Part shown: positions 34,042 through 42,344 of the stretch, piece by piece
Layout of the letters: every line of letters begins with the position of its first letter
Numbering within the stretch: position 1 is the stretch's first letter
From: Rhodospirillales bacterium URHD0017
Lineage (GTDB): Bacteria; Pseudomonadota; Alphaproteobacteria; Reyranellales; Reyranellaceae
Direction of reading: 5' to 3'
Length of the DNA: 64,000 bases
Assembly: GCA_900110395.1 (NCBI GenBank)
Contig: FODP01000022.1
Location: 1-64,000, forward strand
The notes under the pieces: generated by a model
Database searches by the model: none
What the model saw: only the letters and a program-made list of their open reading frames with translations
Told to the model about the DNA's origin: nothing
Program-made: the position numbers and the translations under genes

Positions 34042-34812
34042 TCACCAGTTCGGTGCACGTTTTTCGTTGAAGGCATTGAGGCCTTCCCGGGCGTCGTCGG
34101 TCTCGATGATGTTGCAGATCGTCTCGACCACGTTCTCGATGGCGCGGCGATACTCGAAATCGTTGGCGCGCATGAAGGAATCACGTGCGAGCTGCATGAC
34201 CAGCGGCGACTTCGCGGCGAAGTCGCGGGCCATGCGGCGCGCCTCGTCCAAAACCTCGCCAGCGGGCACGACCCGGTTGACCAGTCCCATGGCGCATGCC
34301 TCCTCGGCCGACACCGGCTTGCCGCTGAACAGCAGCTCGAAGGCCTTGTGGCGGCCGATCTGGCGCGGCAGGTGGACGAAGTGCATGGCCGGGATGACGC
34401 CGACCAGGATCTCGGGATAGCCGAGGCTTGCCGTGTCGGCGGCGATCAGCACGTCGCATGAGACCGCGAGCGTCACGCCGGCGGCGCGTGCCGGGCCGGT
34501 CAGGGCGGCGATGGTCGGCTTGCCCAGGCGATACTGCAGGTCGTGCATCTCGAAGTAGAGCTTCTCCAGGTAGCGCCGCAGGTCGAGGCCGCGGGCGTTG
34601 CGGATCATCGCAAGGTCCATGCCGGCGCTGAACGAGCGATCGAAGGCGCTGGTGAGAATGACGGCGCGCACCTCGGGATCGGCTTTGGCCTTGCGGTAGG
34701 CGTTGTTGATGTCCTCGATCAGGGCGTGATTGATGGCGTTCACCGGCTCGCGCCGCATGGTGATCTCCGCCACGCGATCCCTGACGGCATAGTCGAGATT
34801 GGCGAATTCCAT
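34042..34812 (-). CDS. Enoyl-CoA hydratase/isomerase family protein
   Basis: A 256-residue crotonase-fold protein from the ATG at 34812 behind GGGAGGAAGA. It has the oxyanion-hole loop SFSAGMDLAMI and the second loop AALTGPARAAGVTLAVSCDVLIAA, then the SLGYPEILVGVIPAMHF segment. The catalytic glutamates of true hydratases fall in that second loop; here it reads GPARAAGVTL, with one of the usual Glu positions not obvious, so isomerase or hydrolase activity is equally possible. It is divergent from the amidohydrolase gene with 39 bases between starts and is followed by queC. Confidence 0.85.
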   Translation of the reverse strand: MEFANLDYAVRDRVAEITMRREPVNAINHALIEDINNAYRKAKADPEVRAVILTSAFDRSFSAGMDLAMIRNARGLDLRRYLEKLYFEMHDLQYRLGKPTIAALTGPARAAGVTLAVSCDVLIAADTASLGYPEILVGVIPAMHFVHLPRQIGRHKAFELLFSGKPVSAEEACAMGLVNRVVPAGEVLDEARRMARDFAAKSPLVMQLARDSFMRANDFEYRRAIENVVETICNIIETDDAREGLNAFNEKRAPNW

Positions 34813-34839
34813 TCTTCCTCCCGTAGTCACGGCCGATGA

Positions 34840-34845
34840 TATACT
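34840..34845 (+). promoter_or_regulatory. -10-like element (TATACT), candidate leaderless promoter
   Basis: TATACT ends six bases before the ATG at 34852, and no Shine-Dalgarno sequence precedes that ATG. The site lies in the 39-base divergent gap shared with the enoyl-CoA hydratase gene. Confidence 0.45.
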
Positions 34846-34851
34846 GACTGC

Positions 34852-36093
34852 ATGCCACAGACGCTCTTCATCAACGCAAATCTCGTGCTGGACGGGTTCG
34901 CCGACCTGCAGCGCGGTTTCAACCTGCTGGTGGGTGATGGCCGCATCGCGGCGGTGTCGGCCAAGCCGATCGCCACCGCTGGCGCCATGGTCGTCGATGT
35001 CGGCGGCCGCACCTTGATGCCGGGCCTCATCGACGCCCACGCTCATATCACCGGCCTGTCGCTGACCCCCAAGAACATCGCCAATCCGGCCGCCGACATC
35101 GCCATCGCCTCGGCGAACTACCTGCGCAATTGCCTGATGGACGGCTACACCACCATCCGCGAGGCGGGCGGCGCCGACCACGCCACGGCCAGGCTGTTGG
35201 CGGAAGGCCAGATCATCGGGCCGCGGCTCTACTATTCCGGCCGGGCGCTCACCCAGACCGGCGGTGGCGCGGACTTTCGCACGCCCGACGAGGAGACCGA
35301 TCCGTGCGGCCATGTCGGGCCGTTCTCGGTCATGTCGGTGATTACCGACGGCACCGACGCCGTCCGCAAGGCCGCGCGCGAAGAACTGCGGCGCGGCGCC
35401 ACGCAGATAAAGCTGTTCGCCTCGGGCGGCGTGGTGTTCCCCGCCGAGGGCCATGCGACGCGCTACGAATTCACGCCGGAGGAATTGCGCGCTGCGGTCG
35501 AAGAGGCGGCGGCGCGCGGCACCTACGTGATGGCGCACGTCTATTCCGACGAAGGCGTGCGGCGCTGCCTGGAGGCCGGCGTGCGGTCGATCGAGCACGC
35601 CAACTTCGTGAGCGAAGAGACCGTCGTGATGATGGCCGAACACCGGGCCTTCTACGTGCCGACCTTCATCTCCCTGGTACAGCGGGTCGAAAGCGCGACG
35701 CACGAGCACCTGCCGCCGACCATCGTCGCCAACCTCGAGCGCACGATCGAGCGCGGCCGCCAGGTCTACGGCTGGGCGCGCAAGCACGGGGTGCCGATCG
35801 GCTTTGGCACCGACCTGTGGGGGCCGGAGGCGCAGAAATCCCAGCTGCGCGAGTTCGAGATCCGCCGCGATCTCGACTCCCCTGGCGACGTCGTGCGCTC
35901 GGCGACAGCCGTCAATGCCGAGCTGCTGATGGAGAAAGGCATGCTCGGCGTCATCGCCGAGGGCGCGCATGCCGACCTGCTGGTGGTCGAGGGCAATCCG
36001 CTGGCCGACGTCGGCGTGCTGCTGGATCCGGAGAAGAACCTCAAGCTCATCATGAAGGCGGGCGCGGTCTACAAGAACGAGCTGGCGGCCTGA
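34852..36093 (+). CDS. Metal-dependent amidohydrolase
   Basis: A 413-residue amidohydrolase of the prolidase/imidazolonepropionase-related group. DAHAHI (His63, His65) binds the first metal; IKLFASGG supplies the probable carboxylated Lys; VMAHVYSDEG and SIEHANF supply further His ligands; GFGTDLWGP the catalytic Asp. The terminal GAHADLLVVEGNPLADVGVL is the usual composite-domain end. Such enzymes hydrolyse dipeptides, lactams or organophosphate-like compounds; the true substrate is unknown. A possible leaderless promoter lies directly upstream. Confidence 0.88.
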   Translation: MPQTLFINANLVLDGFADLQRGFNLLVGDGRIAAVSAKPIATAGAMVVDVGGRTLMPGLIDAHAHITGLSLTPKNIANPAADIAIASANYLRNCLMDGYTTIREAGGADHATARLLAEGQIIGPRLYYSGRALTQTGGGADFRTPDEETDPCGHVGPFSVMSVITDGTDAVRKAAREELRRGATQIKLFASGGVVFPAEGHATRYEFTPEELRAAVEEAAARGTYVMAHVYSDEGVRRCLEAGVRSIEHANFVSEETVVMMAEHRAFYVPTFISLVQRVESATHEHLPPTIVANLERTIERGRQVYGWARKHGVPIGFGTDLWGPEAQKSQLREFEIRRDLDSPGDVVRSATAVNAELLMEKGMLGVIAEGAHADLLVVEGNPLADVGVLLDPEKNLKLIMKAGAVYKNELAA

Positions 36094-36097
36094 TTCT

Positions 36098-36178
36098 TTG
36101 CTGGGAGCGCGCCACTCCGTGCGCATCTTCGGAGATCACACAGCCCATGAGCGCCACGGAGTGGCGCGCTCCCAGCAA
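36098..36178. repeat. Perfect 24-bp inverted repeat between converging genes
   Basis: The left arm (36098-36121) and right arm (36155-36178) are exact reverse complements over 24 bases, with a 33-base loop. The loop ends in CCCATGAGCGC, which also occurs in the hairpin at 53736-53797. It sits between the amidohydrolase and GFA stop codons and could end transcription from both sides. The GC-rich arms and the shared loop word suggest a dispersed palindromic element rather than a simple terminator. Confidence 0.85.
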
Positions 36179-36182
36179 TGAG

Positions 36183-36614
36183 CTACCGCGGCACCAGCGT
36201 TGCCGGACTCTCCGGATGGTGCGGGATGTCCGGGAAGCCGAGCCAGTCGTGCTTCGTCCGCGTCCACACCGTGCGCACAGGCGCGGGAAAATGTGGATCG
36301 GCGAAGGCGCCGATCGCGACGCTCACGATGTCGGGCAGGCGCTCGTTCTCCCAGAACACGGTCGAGCCGCACTTGGGACAGAAATGGAAGGCGAGCCAGG
36401 CGCCGCTGTCGGCCTGGCGGCGCCAGGTACTGCGCTCACCTTCGATGGCGACAATCCCGGCGCGCGGGAAGAAGGCGGCGGCGCCGAACAGCGAGCCGGT
36501 GCGCCGCTGGCACTCCAGGCAATGACACGACGACACGATGCTAGGCGCACCGGTCGTGCGAATGCGCAACTGGCCGCAGCTGCAGGCGGCCTCGCGTTCG
36601 ACGGGCTCTGTCAT
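36183..36614 (-). CDS. GFA family (glutathione-dependent formaldehyde-activating-like) protein
   Basis: A 143-residue zinc protein from the ATG at 36614. The cysteines are in the order expected for the family: ACSCGQLRIR, SSCHCLECQRRTG, and FCPKCGSTVFWE. It carries structural and catalytic zinc ions in a Mss4-like fold. Characterised members catalyse formation of S-hydroxymethylglutathione or bind glutathione, but most have unknown substrates. It converges on the amidohydrolase gene and shares the inverted repeat at its 3' end. A longer frame upstream of 36614 shows no family similarity. Confidence 0.88.
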   Translation of the reverse strand: MTEPVEREAACSCGQLRIRTTGAPSIVSSCHCLECQRRTGSLFGAAAFFPRAGIVAIEGERSTWRRQADSGAWLAFHFCPKCGSTVFWENERLPDIVSVAIGAFADPHFPAPVRTVWTRTKHDWLGFPDIPHHPESPATLVPR

Positions 36615-36706
36615 GCCGGCAGCTTGCCACCGATTGGTCGCACAAGCGAGGCAGTGAGTTGCCGACAATCGCTCCCGTCTTTCCTCCAGCATGGGAGAGC
36701 GGAAGA

Positions 36707-36925
36707 TTGGCAAGACGATCAAAGTTGCGCGTCGGGCCGACCCTCGCGGTCGGCGCGGTGACACTCGCGCTGTGCGCCAGCATCAGCCTGCTCTATGTCG
36801 GCTGGCAACCCGGCACCACCCTCAGTCTCACCGGCTACGTGGCCATGACGGTGGGCCTGCTGGCGGCGGTCCTGCTCGGCATCGGCATCGTGCTGCTGAT
36901 CCACCACGACAAGCACGATCGCTGA
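36707..36925 (+). CDS. Small two-helix membrane protein
   Basis: About 72 residues from TTG 36707 (GGGAGAG upstream); the start is uncertain and the frame is open further 5'. A basic N-terminus is followed by two membrane helices (LAVGAVTLALCASISLLYVG and YVAMTVGLLAAVLLGIGIVLL) and a His/Asp-rich tail HHDKHDR. It converges on the next minus-strand gene with no gap. No family is recognised. Confidence 0.5.
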   Translation: MARRSKLRVGPTLAVGAVTLALCASISLLYVGWQPGTTLSLTGYVAMTVGLLAAVLLGIGIVLLIHHDKHDR

Positions 36926-37840
36926 TCATCCCGCCTTGGGCCGCAGGCGGCCGAGCGAACGGCCGAGGCGCCTGAGCCAGCTCTCGACCGGCGCGCCGTC
37001 CGGCACCTCGGCGAGAAAGGACTGCAAAGCCCGGCGCGTGCCCGCATGCAGCTCGGCCTCGGTCGGAAAGTGCGGATACCAGCCGCCCAGTCCGGCATCG
37101 ACGACCTCAAAACTGGTCTGCCGCGCGGGCACGATGTCGAATTCGATGGTCGGACGCAGCGCCACGCCCGAAATCGGCGCATGCAGCACGACGCTGTTCT
37201 CGAACAGCACCCAGATCGGCTTTTCGCTCTCCAACGTGAACTCCTCGCCATCGCGGCGGCGGAACCAGGTCGTGCTCGACCGCGTGCCGCAGCCCTGGGG
37301 CAGGACGAAGATCTTGCGCATGGCGACCGGCCAGCCGTCGAGATGACGGTCGGCCTGCGGCCGGTTGGGCACGAGCTGGAACTGCCGCGTCGAGGCAATG
37401 CGGTAGGGATGGCCAATGGCGGACTCGACCATCGGCCCGGCCGTCGCCAGGAACTCGTCGAGCAGCGCCAGGCTGGCCGGCGTCAGCTGGCGGTACTGGT
37501 TGCTGCTGTTGAGATAGTCGCACTGCGCGAAACTGGTGCTGACATAGCCCATGGCGAAGTGCTTGCGCCGCATCTTGACGCGCGGCGCGGCGAACATCGC
37601 CTGCAGCAGGCGTTGGGCGAGACCCTCGTCCAGCGGGAAGACCATCACGCCGACCTCGGCGAGCGGTCCGCGATCGCAGTCCAGCTCTTCGGTCAGCGAT
37701 TTCCAGGCTTCGTGCGACAGGATCGCGCGATCGCGGCGGAACGTCTCGAAGGCGGCGTCATCGTCGGGGCTTTGCGCCTCCCAGCGATGCATGCGCTCCG
37801 CCAATGCGTGATCCGACAAGCTCAGGAACTCAGGCCTCAT
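36926..37840 (-). CDS. Putative Fe(II)/2-oxoglutarate-type oxygenase fold protein
   Basis: About 304 residues from the ATG at 37840 (GTG 37876 adds 12). The N-terminal half is helical. The middle has FAMGYVSTSFAQCDY. The C-terminal half shows a plausible double-stranded beta-helix: HLDGWPVAMRKIFVLP provides an HxD pair, and LHAPISGVALRPTIEFDIVP provides a distal His with an Arg eight residues later, the spacing used to bind 2-oxoglutarate. I do not recognise the family by name, so the activity is inferred from this HxD...HxnR pattern only. It converges on the small membrane gene. Confidence 0.55.
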   Translation of the reverse strand: MRPEFLSLSDHALAERMHRWEAQSPDDDAAFETFRRDRAILSHEAWKSLTEELDCDRGPLAEVGVMVFPLDEGLAQRLLQAMFAAPRVKMRRKHFAMGYVSTSFAQCDYLNSSNQYRQLTPASLALLDEFLATAGPMVESAIGHPYRIASTRQFQLVPNRPQADRHLDGWPVAMRKIFVLPQGCGTRSSTTWFRRRDGEEFTLESEKPIWVLFENSVVLHAPISGVALRPTIEFDIVPARQTSFEVVDAGLGGWYPHFPTEAELHAGTRRALQSFLAEVPDGAPVESWLRRLGRSLGRLRPKAG

Positions 37841-37992
37841 GCCGGCAAGGTAGCGCTCCTGGCGCCGGCTTACCACCGCCAGGCCGCCGTCTCTCGGCCC
37901 TGTCGACGACCTCTCGACGGGGTGCCATGCCGAGAGTTAAAAACAGTCTGTCCCTGTTGCGAACAAAGACTCTGCCGTTTGTCGGGAATGCC

Positions 37993-39030
37993 ATGGCCGA
38001 AATTCTTGCCCTCGGGATCTCGCACTACCCGCCGCTGCATGGTCACGACGATCGCATGGCCTGGATCCTGAAGAGGATGCTGCAGAATCCGAAACTGCCG
38101 CAGGAGCTGCGCACGCCCTCCGGCTGGCCCGAGCCGATGCGCGCCGAATGGGGCAACGACGAGGGTGCCTCGTCGGCTGCCCGCCATCGCGCCGATCTCG
38201 TCGCCTGGATGGACAAAACTCGCGCCGCCCTCGACGCCTTCAAACCTGACTTCGTGCTGATCTGGGGCGACGATCAGTACGAAAACTTCAAGGAAGACGT
38301 GGTGCCGCCTTACTGCATCAGCGCCTACGAGAGCTTCAAGTTCGCCTCGCCGCCGGGCAACGTGTGGGGCGAAACCGACAAGACCTACGAACTGTCCGGT
38401 CATCGTGCGGCGGCCAAGATGCTGGCGACCCGGCTGATCGAGGAAGGCTTCGACACGGCCTACGCCTACAAGCCGCTGCATCATCCGTTGGGCCACGCCT
38501 TCACCAACGCGATCATGTACCTCGACTACCATCGCAAGGGTTTCGATTATCCGATCGTGCCCTTCGCCATCAATTGCTACGGCCGGCGCGTGCTCGCCCA
38601 GCGCGGCGGCCTGCCGGTGTTCGATCGCGTGATCGATGATGCCGACCTCGATCCGCCGGCGCCGACACCCAGGCGGCTGTTCGACATGGGCGCGGCGACG
38701 GCGCGCGTGCTGGCGCAATCGCCTTACCGCGTGGCGCTGCTCGCCTCGTCGGGATGGAGCCACGCCTTCCTGACGGCGAAGAACCACTTCCTGTGGCCAG
38801 ACACGCCGGCCGACCGGCGCATGTACGAGGCGCTGCGTGACTGCGACTGGCAGACCTGGCGTGGCTATTCCGGTGCCGCCGTCGAGGACAGCGGCCAGCA
38901 GGAGATCCTGAACTGGATGTGCCTCGCCGGCGCCATGAGCGAACTCAAGCGCAAGCCCAGGGAGACGGGCTTTGTCGACACCTGGATCTTCAATTCGTCC
39001 AAGGCGTTCCTGATCGCGCCGCCGCACTGA
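37993..39030 (+). CDS. Class III extradiol ring-cleavage dioxygenase (LigB-like)
   Basis: A 345-residue protein from the ATG at 37993. It starts MAEILALGISHYPPLHGHDDR, with the first metal His of LigB-type enzymes at residue 11. FVLIWGDDQYENFKED supplies the conserved acidic strand, and PLHHPLGHAFTNAIMYLDYH and ASSGWSHAFLTAKNHFLW carry further histidines. These non-haem iron enzymes cleave catecholic rings next to the hydroxyls. The gene is convergent with, and overlaps by 41 bases, a TetR gene beyond which lie a ferredoxin reductase, a ferredoxin and an ACMSD-like gene, an arrangement typical of aromatic catabolism. Confidence 0.82.
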   Translation: MAEILALGISHYPPLHGHDDRMAWILKRMLQNPKLPQELRTPSGWPEPMRAEWGNDEGASSAARHRADLVAWMDKTRAALDAFKPDFVLIWGDDQYENFKEDVVPPYCISAYESFKFASPPGNVWGETDKTYELSGHRAAAKMLATRLIEEGFDTAYAYKPLHHPLGHAFTNAIMYLDYHRKGFDYPIVPFAINCYGRRVLAQRGGLPVFDRVIDDADLDPPAPTPRRLFDMGAATARVLAQSPYRVALLASSGWSHAFLTAKNHFLWPDTPADRRMYEALRDCDWQTWRGYSGAAVEDSGQQEILNWMCLAGAMSELKRKPRETGFVDTWIFNSSKAFLIAPPH

Positions 39031-39643
39031 GTCTCGACTTCGCGATCCCTTTCGTCAGCACGCGCATCAGCTCGTCGGCGATGTCGTCGGGGCTCATGGC
39101 GCCCTCGGGGTCGTACCATTCCGCCACCCAGGTCAGCGCCCCCATGGCGAGCATACGCACGACCGATGGATCAAAGCCCGGTTGCAACAGGCCCTTGCGC
39201 CCGGCCTCTTCCAGGAGGCCGGCGAAAATCGCCGCATAGTCGCGCTCCTGCTGCATGTGATGCTCGCGCAGGAGCTTGGGAAGTCGGCGAATCGCCTTCA
39301 GGCGCGACGAGAAATGATGCCGCAGCGTGTATTTGAGATGGGCACCGAGCGCAGCGCGCAGGCGCGCCAAGGGCGAGCTGTCCGCCCCCGCCTCGGTGAT
39401 CGCAGCCAGAACCTCCTGGCGTGCGTTGCCGACGCCGCGCTCCAGCACCGCGCGCAGGATCTGATCACGCGAGGCGAAGTGGTAGTAGATGCTGCCGGCC
39501 TCGATCTTGGCCGCGGCCGCGATGCGGCGCACCGTCACCTCGTCCGAGCCGTGCTCCTGGAAGAGTCGGGTGGCAACCTCGATCAGACGCGCTCGGGTCT
39601 TGTCGGCTTTGGTGATCCTGTCCCCGGACTTCTGACGAGCCAT
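38990..39643 (-). CDS. TetR family transcriptional regulator
   Basis: A 217-residue repressor from the ATG at 39643. The helix-turn-helix is TRARLIEVATRLFQEHG...VTVRRIAAAAKIEAGSIYYHF, followed by a large helical ligand domain. The TATCAT hexamer six bases upstream of the ATG may give a leaderless message. It is divergent from the ferredoxin-reductase gene (about 97 bases between starts) and convergent with the extradiol dioxygenase, so it is likely to control the aromatic-type genes on both sides. The frame is open further upstream but would run into the divergent gene. Confidence 0.88.
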   Translation of the reverse strand: MARQKSGDRITKADKTRARLIEVATRLFQEHGSDEVTVRRIAAAAKIEAGSIYYHFASRDQILRAVLERGVGNARQEVLAAITEAGADSSPLARLRAALGAHLKYTLRHHFSSRLKAIRRLPKLLREHHMQQERDYAAIFAGLLEEAGRKGLLQPGFDPSVVRMLAMGALTWVAEWYDPEGAMSPDDIADELMRVLTKGIAKSRLSAAARSGTPWTN

Positions 39644-39649
39644 CAGTTG

Positions 39650-39655
39650 ATGATA
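39650..39655 (-). promoter_or_regulatory. -10-like element (TATCAT), candidate leaderless promoter
   Basis: On the minus strand TATCAT ends six bases before the tetR ATG at 39643. No ribosome-binding site is present. Same spacing as three plus-strand examples. Confidence 0.35.
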
Positions 39656-39740
39656 GTCAGCTTTCCGGCGCGACGCATGTCCCCAACGTCTGGTCGGTGA
39701 AAGTCGCGGATCCTCGACGACCATCTGCGGAGTGGTCAGG

Positions 39741-40940
39741 ATGGCGTCCATGATTTCCCCTTTGGTGATCATCGGTGCGGGACAGGCCGCCAGCCAGCTC
39801 GTGGCCAGCCTGGCCCAGGACGGCTTTGCCGGCGAGGTCTGCCTGGTCGGCGACGAGCCGCACCTGCCCTATCAGCGCCCGCCGCTGTCCAAGAAGTTTC
39901 TGGCCGGCGAGCTGGCGCTCGACCGGCTGTACGTCAAACCCGCCGCCTTCTACGAAAAAGCCGGCAGTCGCCTGATGTTGGGCCAGCGCGCCGAGCGCAT
40001 CGATCGGGCAGGCCGGGCCGTCCTCCTGGCCGATGGTTCGCGACTGCCCTACTCGACCCTGGTTCTGGCCACCGGCAGTCGGCCGCGTGAACTGCCCCTG
40101 CCGGGCGCCTTCTACCTGCGCAACATTGCCGACGTCGACGCCATCCGGGCCCGTCTGGCGCCGGGCAAGTCGCTGGTGGTGATCGGCGGCGGCTATATCG
40201 GCCTCGAGCTGGCGGCCGTCGCGGTGAAGCTCGGGGTCGGCGTGACCGTCCTGGAGCAGGCGCCGCGCCTCATGGCGCGCGGTGTCGGGCCGATCGTCTC
40301 GCAATTCTATGCCCGGCTGCACGGCGAGGAAGGCGTCGTCATCCACACCGGCGCCGCGGTGCGCGGCTTGGAAGGCAAGCGCGTCAATTACGGGCATGCC
40401 CAGTACGACGCCGACATCGTCGTCGTCGGTGCGGGCGCGGTGCCCAATGTCGAGCTTGCCCGCGCAGCCGGGCTGGCGGTCGAGGACGGGATCGTGGTCG
40501 ACGCGCAGTGCCGCACGGGTGACGCATCGATCTACGCCATCGGCGACTGCACCAGCCAGCATCACGACCTTGTCGGGCGCCGCCTGCGGCTCGAATCGGT
40601 GCACAACGCGCTCGAACAGGCACGCATTGCTGCGGCGGCAATCTGCGGGCGCAAGCCGCCGGCCATACAGGTGCCGTGGTTCTGGACCGATCAGTACGAT
40701 GTGAAGATGCAGATGGCCGGCCTGTCGGCCGGACACGACCAGGCCGTCGTGCGCGGCAATCCTGACACAGGGCGCTCTTTCGCCGTGTTCTACCTGCGCG
40801 AAGGAACGCTGATCGCCGTCGACGCGGTCAACCGCGCGCCGGAATTCATGATGTCCAAGCAGCTCATCGCCGAGCGCGCCAGGATCGATCCGGCGCGACT
40901 TGGCGACGAGAGCGTGGCAATGAAGGACATGAGGAACTAG
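39741..40940 (+). CDS. FAD-dependent ferredoxin reductase
   Basis: A 399-residue NAD(P)H-ferredoxin reductase of the putidaredoxin-reductase type. The FAD site GAGQAASQLVASL is at the N-terminus, PYQRPPLSKKFL follows, the NAD(P) site IGGGYIGLELAAVA lies near residues 150-165, and the second FAD motif IYAIGDC is near 262. The ATG at 39741 is chosen because GGAG lies eight bases before it; ATG 39750 and GTG 39732 are alternatives. It should reduce the 2Fe-2S ferredoxin encoded nine bases downstream. The terminal oxygenase fed by this chain is not in the cluster. Confidence 0.9.
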   Translation: MASMISPLVIIGAGQAASQLVASLAQDGFAGEVCLVGDEPHLPYQRPPLSKKFLAGELALDRLYVKPAAFYEKAGSRLMLGQRAERIDRAGRAVLLADGSRLPYSTLVLATGSRPRELPLPGAFYLRNIADVDAIRARLAPGKSLVVIGGGYIGLELAAVAVKLGVGVTVLEQAPRLMARGVGPIVSQFYARLHGEEGVVIHTGAAVRGLEGKRVNYGHAQYDADIVVVGAGAVPNVELARAAGLAVEDGIVVDAQCRTGDASIYAIGDCTSQHHDLVGRRLRLESVHNALEQARIAAAAICGRKPPAIQVPWFWTDQYDVKMQMAGLSAGHDQAVVRGNPDTGRSFAVFYLREGTLIAVDAVNRAPEFMMSKQLIAERARIDPARLGDESVAMKDMRN

Positions 40941-40949
40941 GAACAGGCA

Positions 40950-41270
40950 ATGGCCAAGATCGTTTTCGAGGAACCCGACGGCACCGAGCGCGCCATCGAC
41001 ATCGCCAACGGGCAGTCGATCATGGAGGGCGCGGTGCGCAACGGCATCGTCGGCATCGACGCCGACTGCGGCGGCGCCTGCTCGTGCGCCACCTGCATGG
41101 TCTATGTGCCCGAAGAGTGGCTCGCCCGCCTGCCGGCCAAGGACAGCACCGAGCAGTCGATGCTGGAGTTCTGCCCGCATGTGCAGGCGAACTCGCGGCT
41201 GTCCTGCCAGATCCAGGTCAGCGACGCCGTCGACGGCTTGCGGCTGAAAGTGCCGCAGAGCCAGCAATGA
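40950..41270 (+). CDS. 2Fe-2S ferredoxin (adrenodoxin type)
   Basis: A 106-residue electron carrier. The iron-sulfur cluster ligands are Cys40, Cys46, Cys49 and Cys86, spaced C-x5-C-x2-C-x36-C as in adrenodoxin and putidaredoxin. Extra cysteines are at 44 and 75. It follows the reductase gene by nine bases and overlaps the next gene by ATGA. It should shuttle single electrons from the reductase to a cytochrome P450 or a Rieske oxygenase located elsewhere. Confidence 0.93.
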   Translation: MAKIVFEEPDGTERAIDIANGQSIMEGAVRNGIVGIDADCGGACSCATCMVYVPEEWLARLPAKDSTEQSMLEFCPHVQANSRLSCQIQVSDAVDGLRLKVPQSQQ

Positions 41271-42289
41271 GCCGGCCGTGCTGCGCCATCGACGTGCACA
41301 CGCACGTCGTGCCGGCGCACCTTCCGGACGAGCGGCCCGAGTTCGGCGGGCTGCCGTGGCCCTCGATCAAGCACACTGATGCCTGCCATGCCCAGGTGAT
41401 CATCAGCGGCAAGAACTACCGAGCCATCGACGATGCCTGCTGGAGCGTGCCGCGGCGCACCGAGCAGATGCCCGGCATGGATGTCGGCATGCAAGTGTTG
41501 TCGCCGATGCCCGAGCTCCTGTCCTACTGGCTGCCGACCAACGCGGCGTCGGTGCTGGCGCGGCATATCAACGAAACCATCGCCGAGATGGTGCGCGCTG
41601 CCCCCGACCGCTTCCATGGCCTGGGCATGGTGCCGTTGCAGGACATGGATGCCGCTGAGCGCGAGCTCGAGCACGCCATGCGCCAGCTCGGCCTCAAGGG
41701 CGTGGAGATCGCGACCAACGTCAACGGCGTGGCGCTGGGACATCCCTCGCTCGATCCGTTCTTTGCCGCGGCCGAGGCGCTGGGCGCGGCGATCTTCGTG
41801 CATCCTCTGCGGCCGGCCGGCATGGACCGGCTGGTCGGCCCGGCGAACCTCGAGCAGGTCGTCGCCTTCCCCTGCGAGACCGCCCTTGCCATCGCCTCGG
41901 TGATCACGGGCGGGCTGATGAAGCGCCATCCCAGGCTGCGCATCGGCTTCAGCCATGGTGGCGGCGCCTTCGGCCAGGTACTGCCACGGATGCAGCACGC
42001 CTGGACGGCGATGGCGCCGATCAAGGCCGCCATGGAGGAGCCGCGCGCGATCGCCAGAAAACTGTTTTATGACACGCTGGTCTATGACGAGACGGCGCTG
42101 CGCTTCCTGATCGATTCCTATGGCGCCAGCCAGCTCATGATCGGCAGCGATTATCCGTTCTCGATCATGGACCGCCAGCCGACGCGGCGGGCCGGCAATC
42201 TCGGCCTGTCAGACTCCGACATGGATCAATTGCTGTTCCGGAACGCCGAGCGCTTTCTCGGCCTGGACCGCGTGGTGGCACGCCCCTAG
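41267..42289 (+). CDS. ACMSD-like amidohydrolase/decarboxylase
   Basis: A 340-residue metal-dependent (beta/alpha)8 enzyme of the amidohydrolase_2 family. IDVHTHVVP (His11, His13) opens the barrel, FHGLGMVPLQD and IFVHPLRPAGM carry later ligands, FSHGGGAFG another His, and IGSDYPFSIMD the catalytic Asp. Relatives decarboxylate aminocarboxymuconate semialdehyde, gamma-resorcylate or carboxyvanillate. Translation is coupled to the ferredoxin by an ATGA overlap. A role in breaking down a carboxylated ring-cleavage product fits the extradiol dioxygenase upstream, but this is inferred. Confidence 0.88.
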   Translation: MSRPCCAIDVHTHVVPAHLPDERPEFGGLPWPSIKHTDACHAQVIISGKNYRAIDDACWSVPRRTEQMPGMDVGMQVLSPMPELLSYWLPTNAASVLARHINETIAEMVRAAPDRFHGLGMVPLQDMDAAERELEHAMRQLGLKGVEIATNVNGVALGHPSLDPFFAAAEALGAAIFVHPLRPAGMDRLVGPANLEQVVAFPCETALAIASVITGGLMKRHPRLRIGFSHGGGAFGQVLPRMQHAWTAMAPIKAAMEEPRAIARKLFYDTLVYDETALRFLIDSYGASQLMIGSDYPFSIMDRQPTRRAGNLGLSDSDMDQLLFRNAERFLGLDRVVARP

Positions 42290-42344
42290 GATCGCGTCGT
42301 CGCCGCATCCGGGAGAGGCGGGCGACGCGAGCAAGAGGGCAGAC

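Noticed and set aside
37804..37992. N-terminal extension of the extradiol dioxygenase
   Set aside because: The open frame continues upstream, but it overlaps the minus-strand gene and lacks family similarity before the ATG at 37993.
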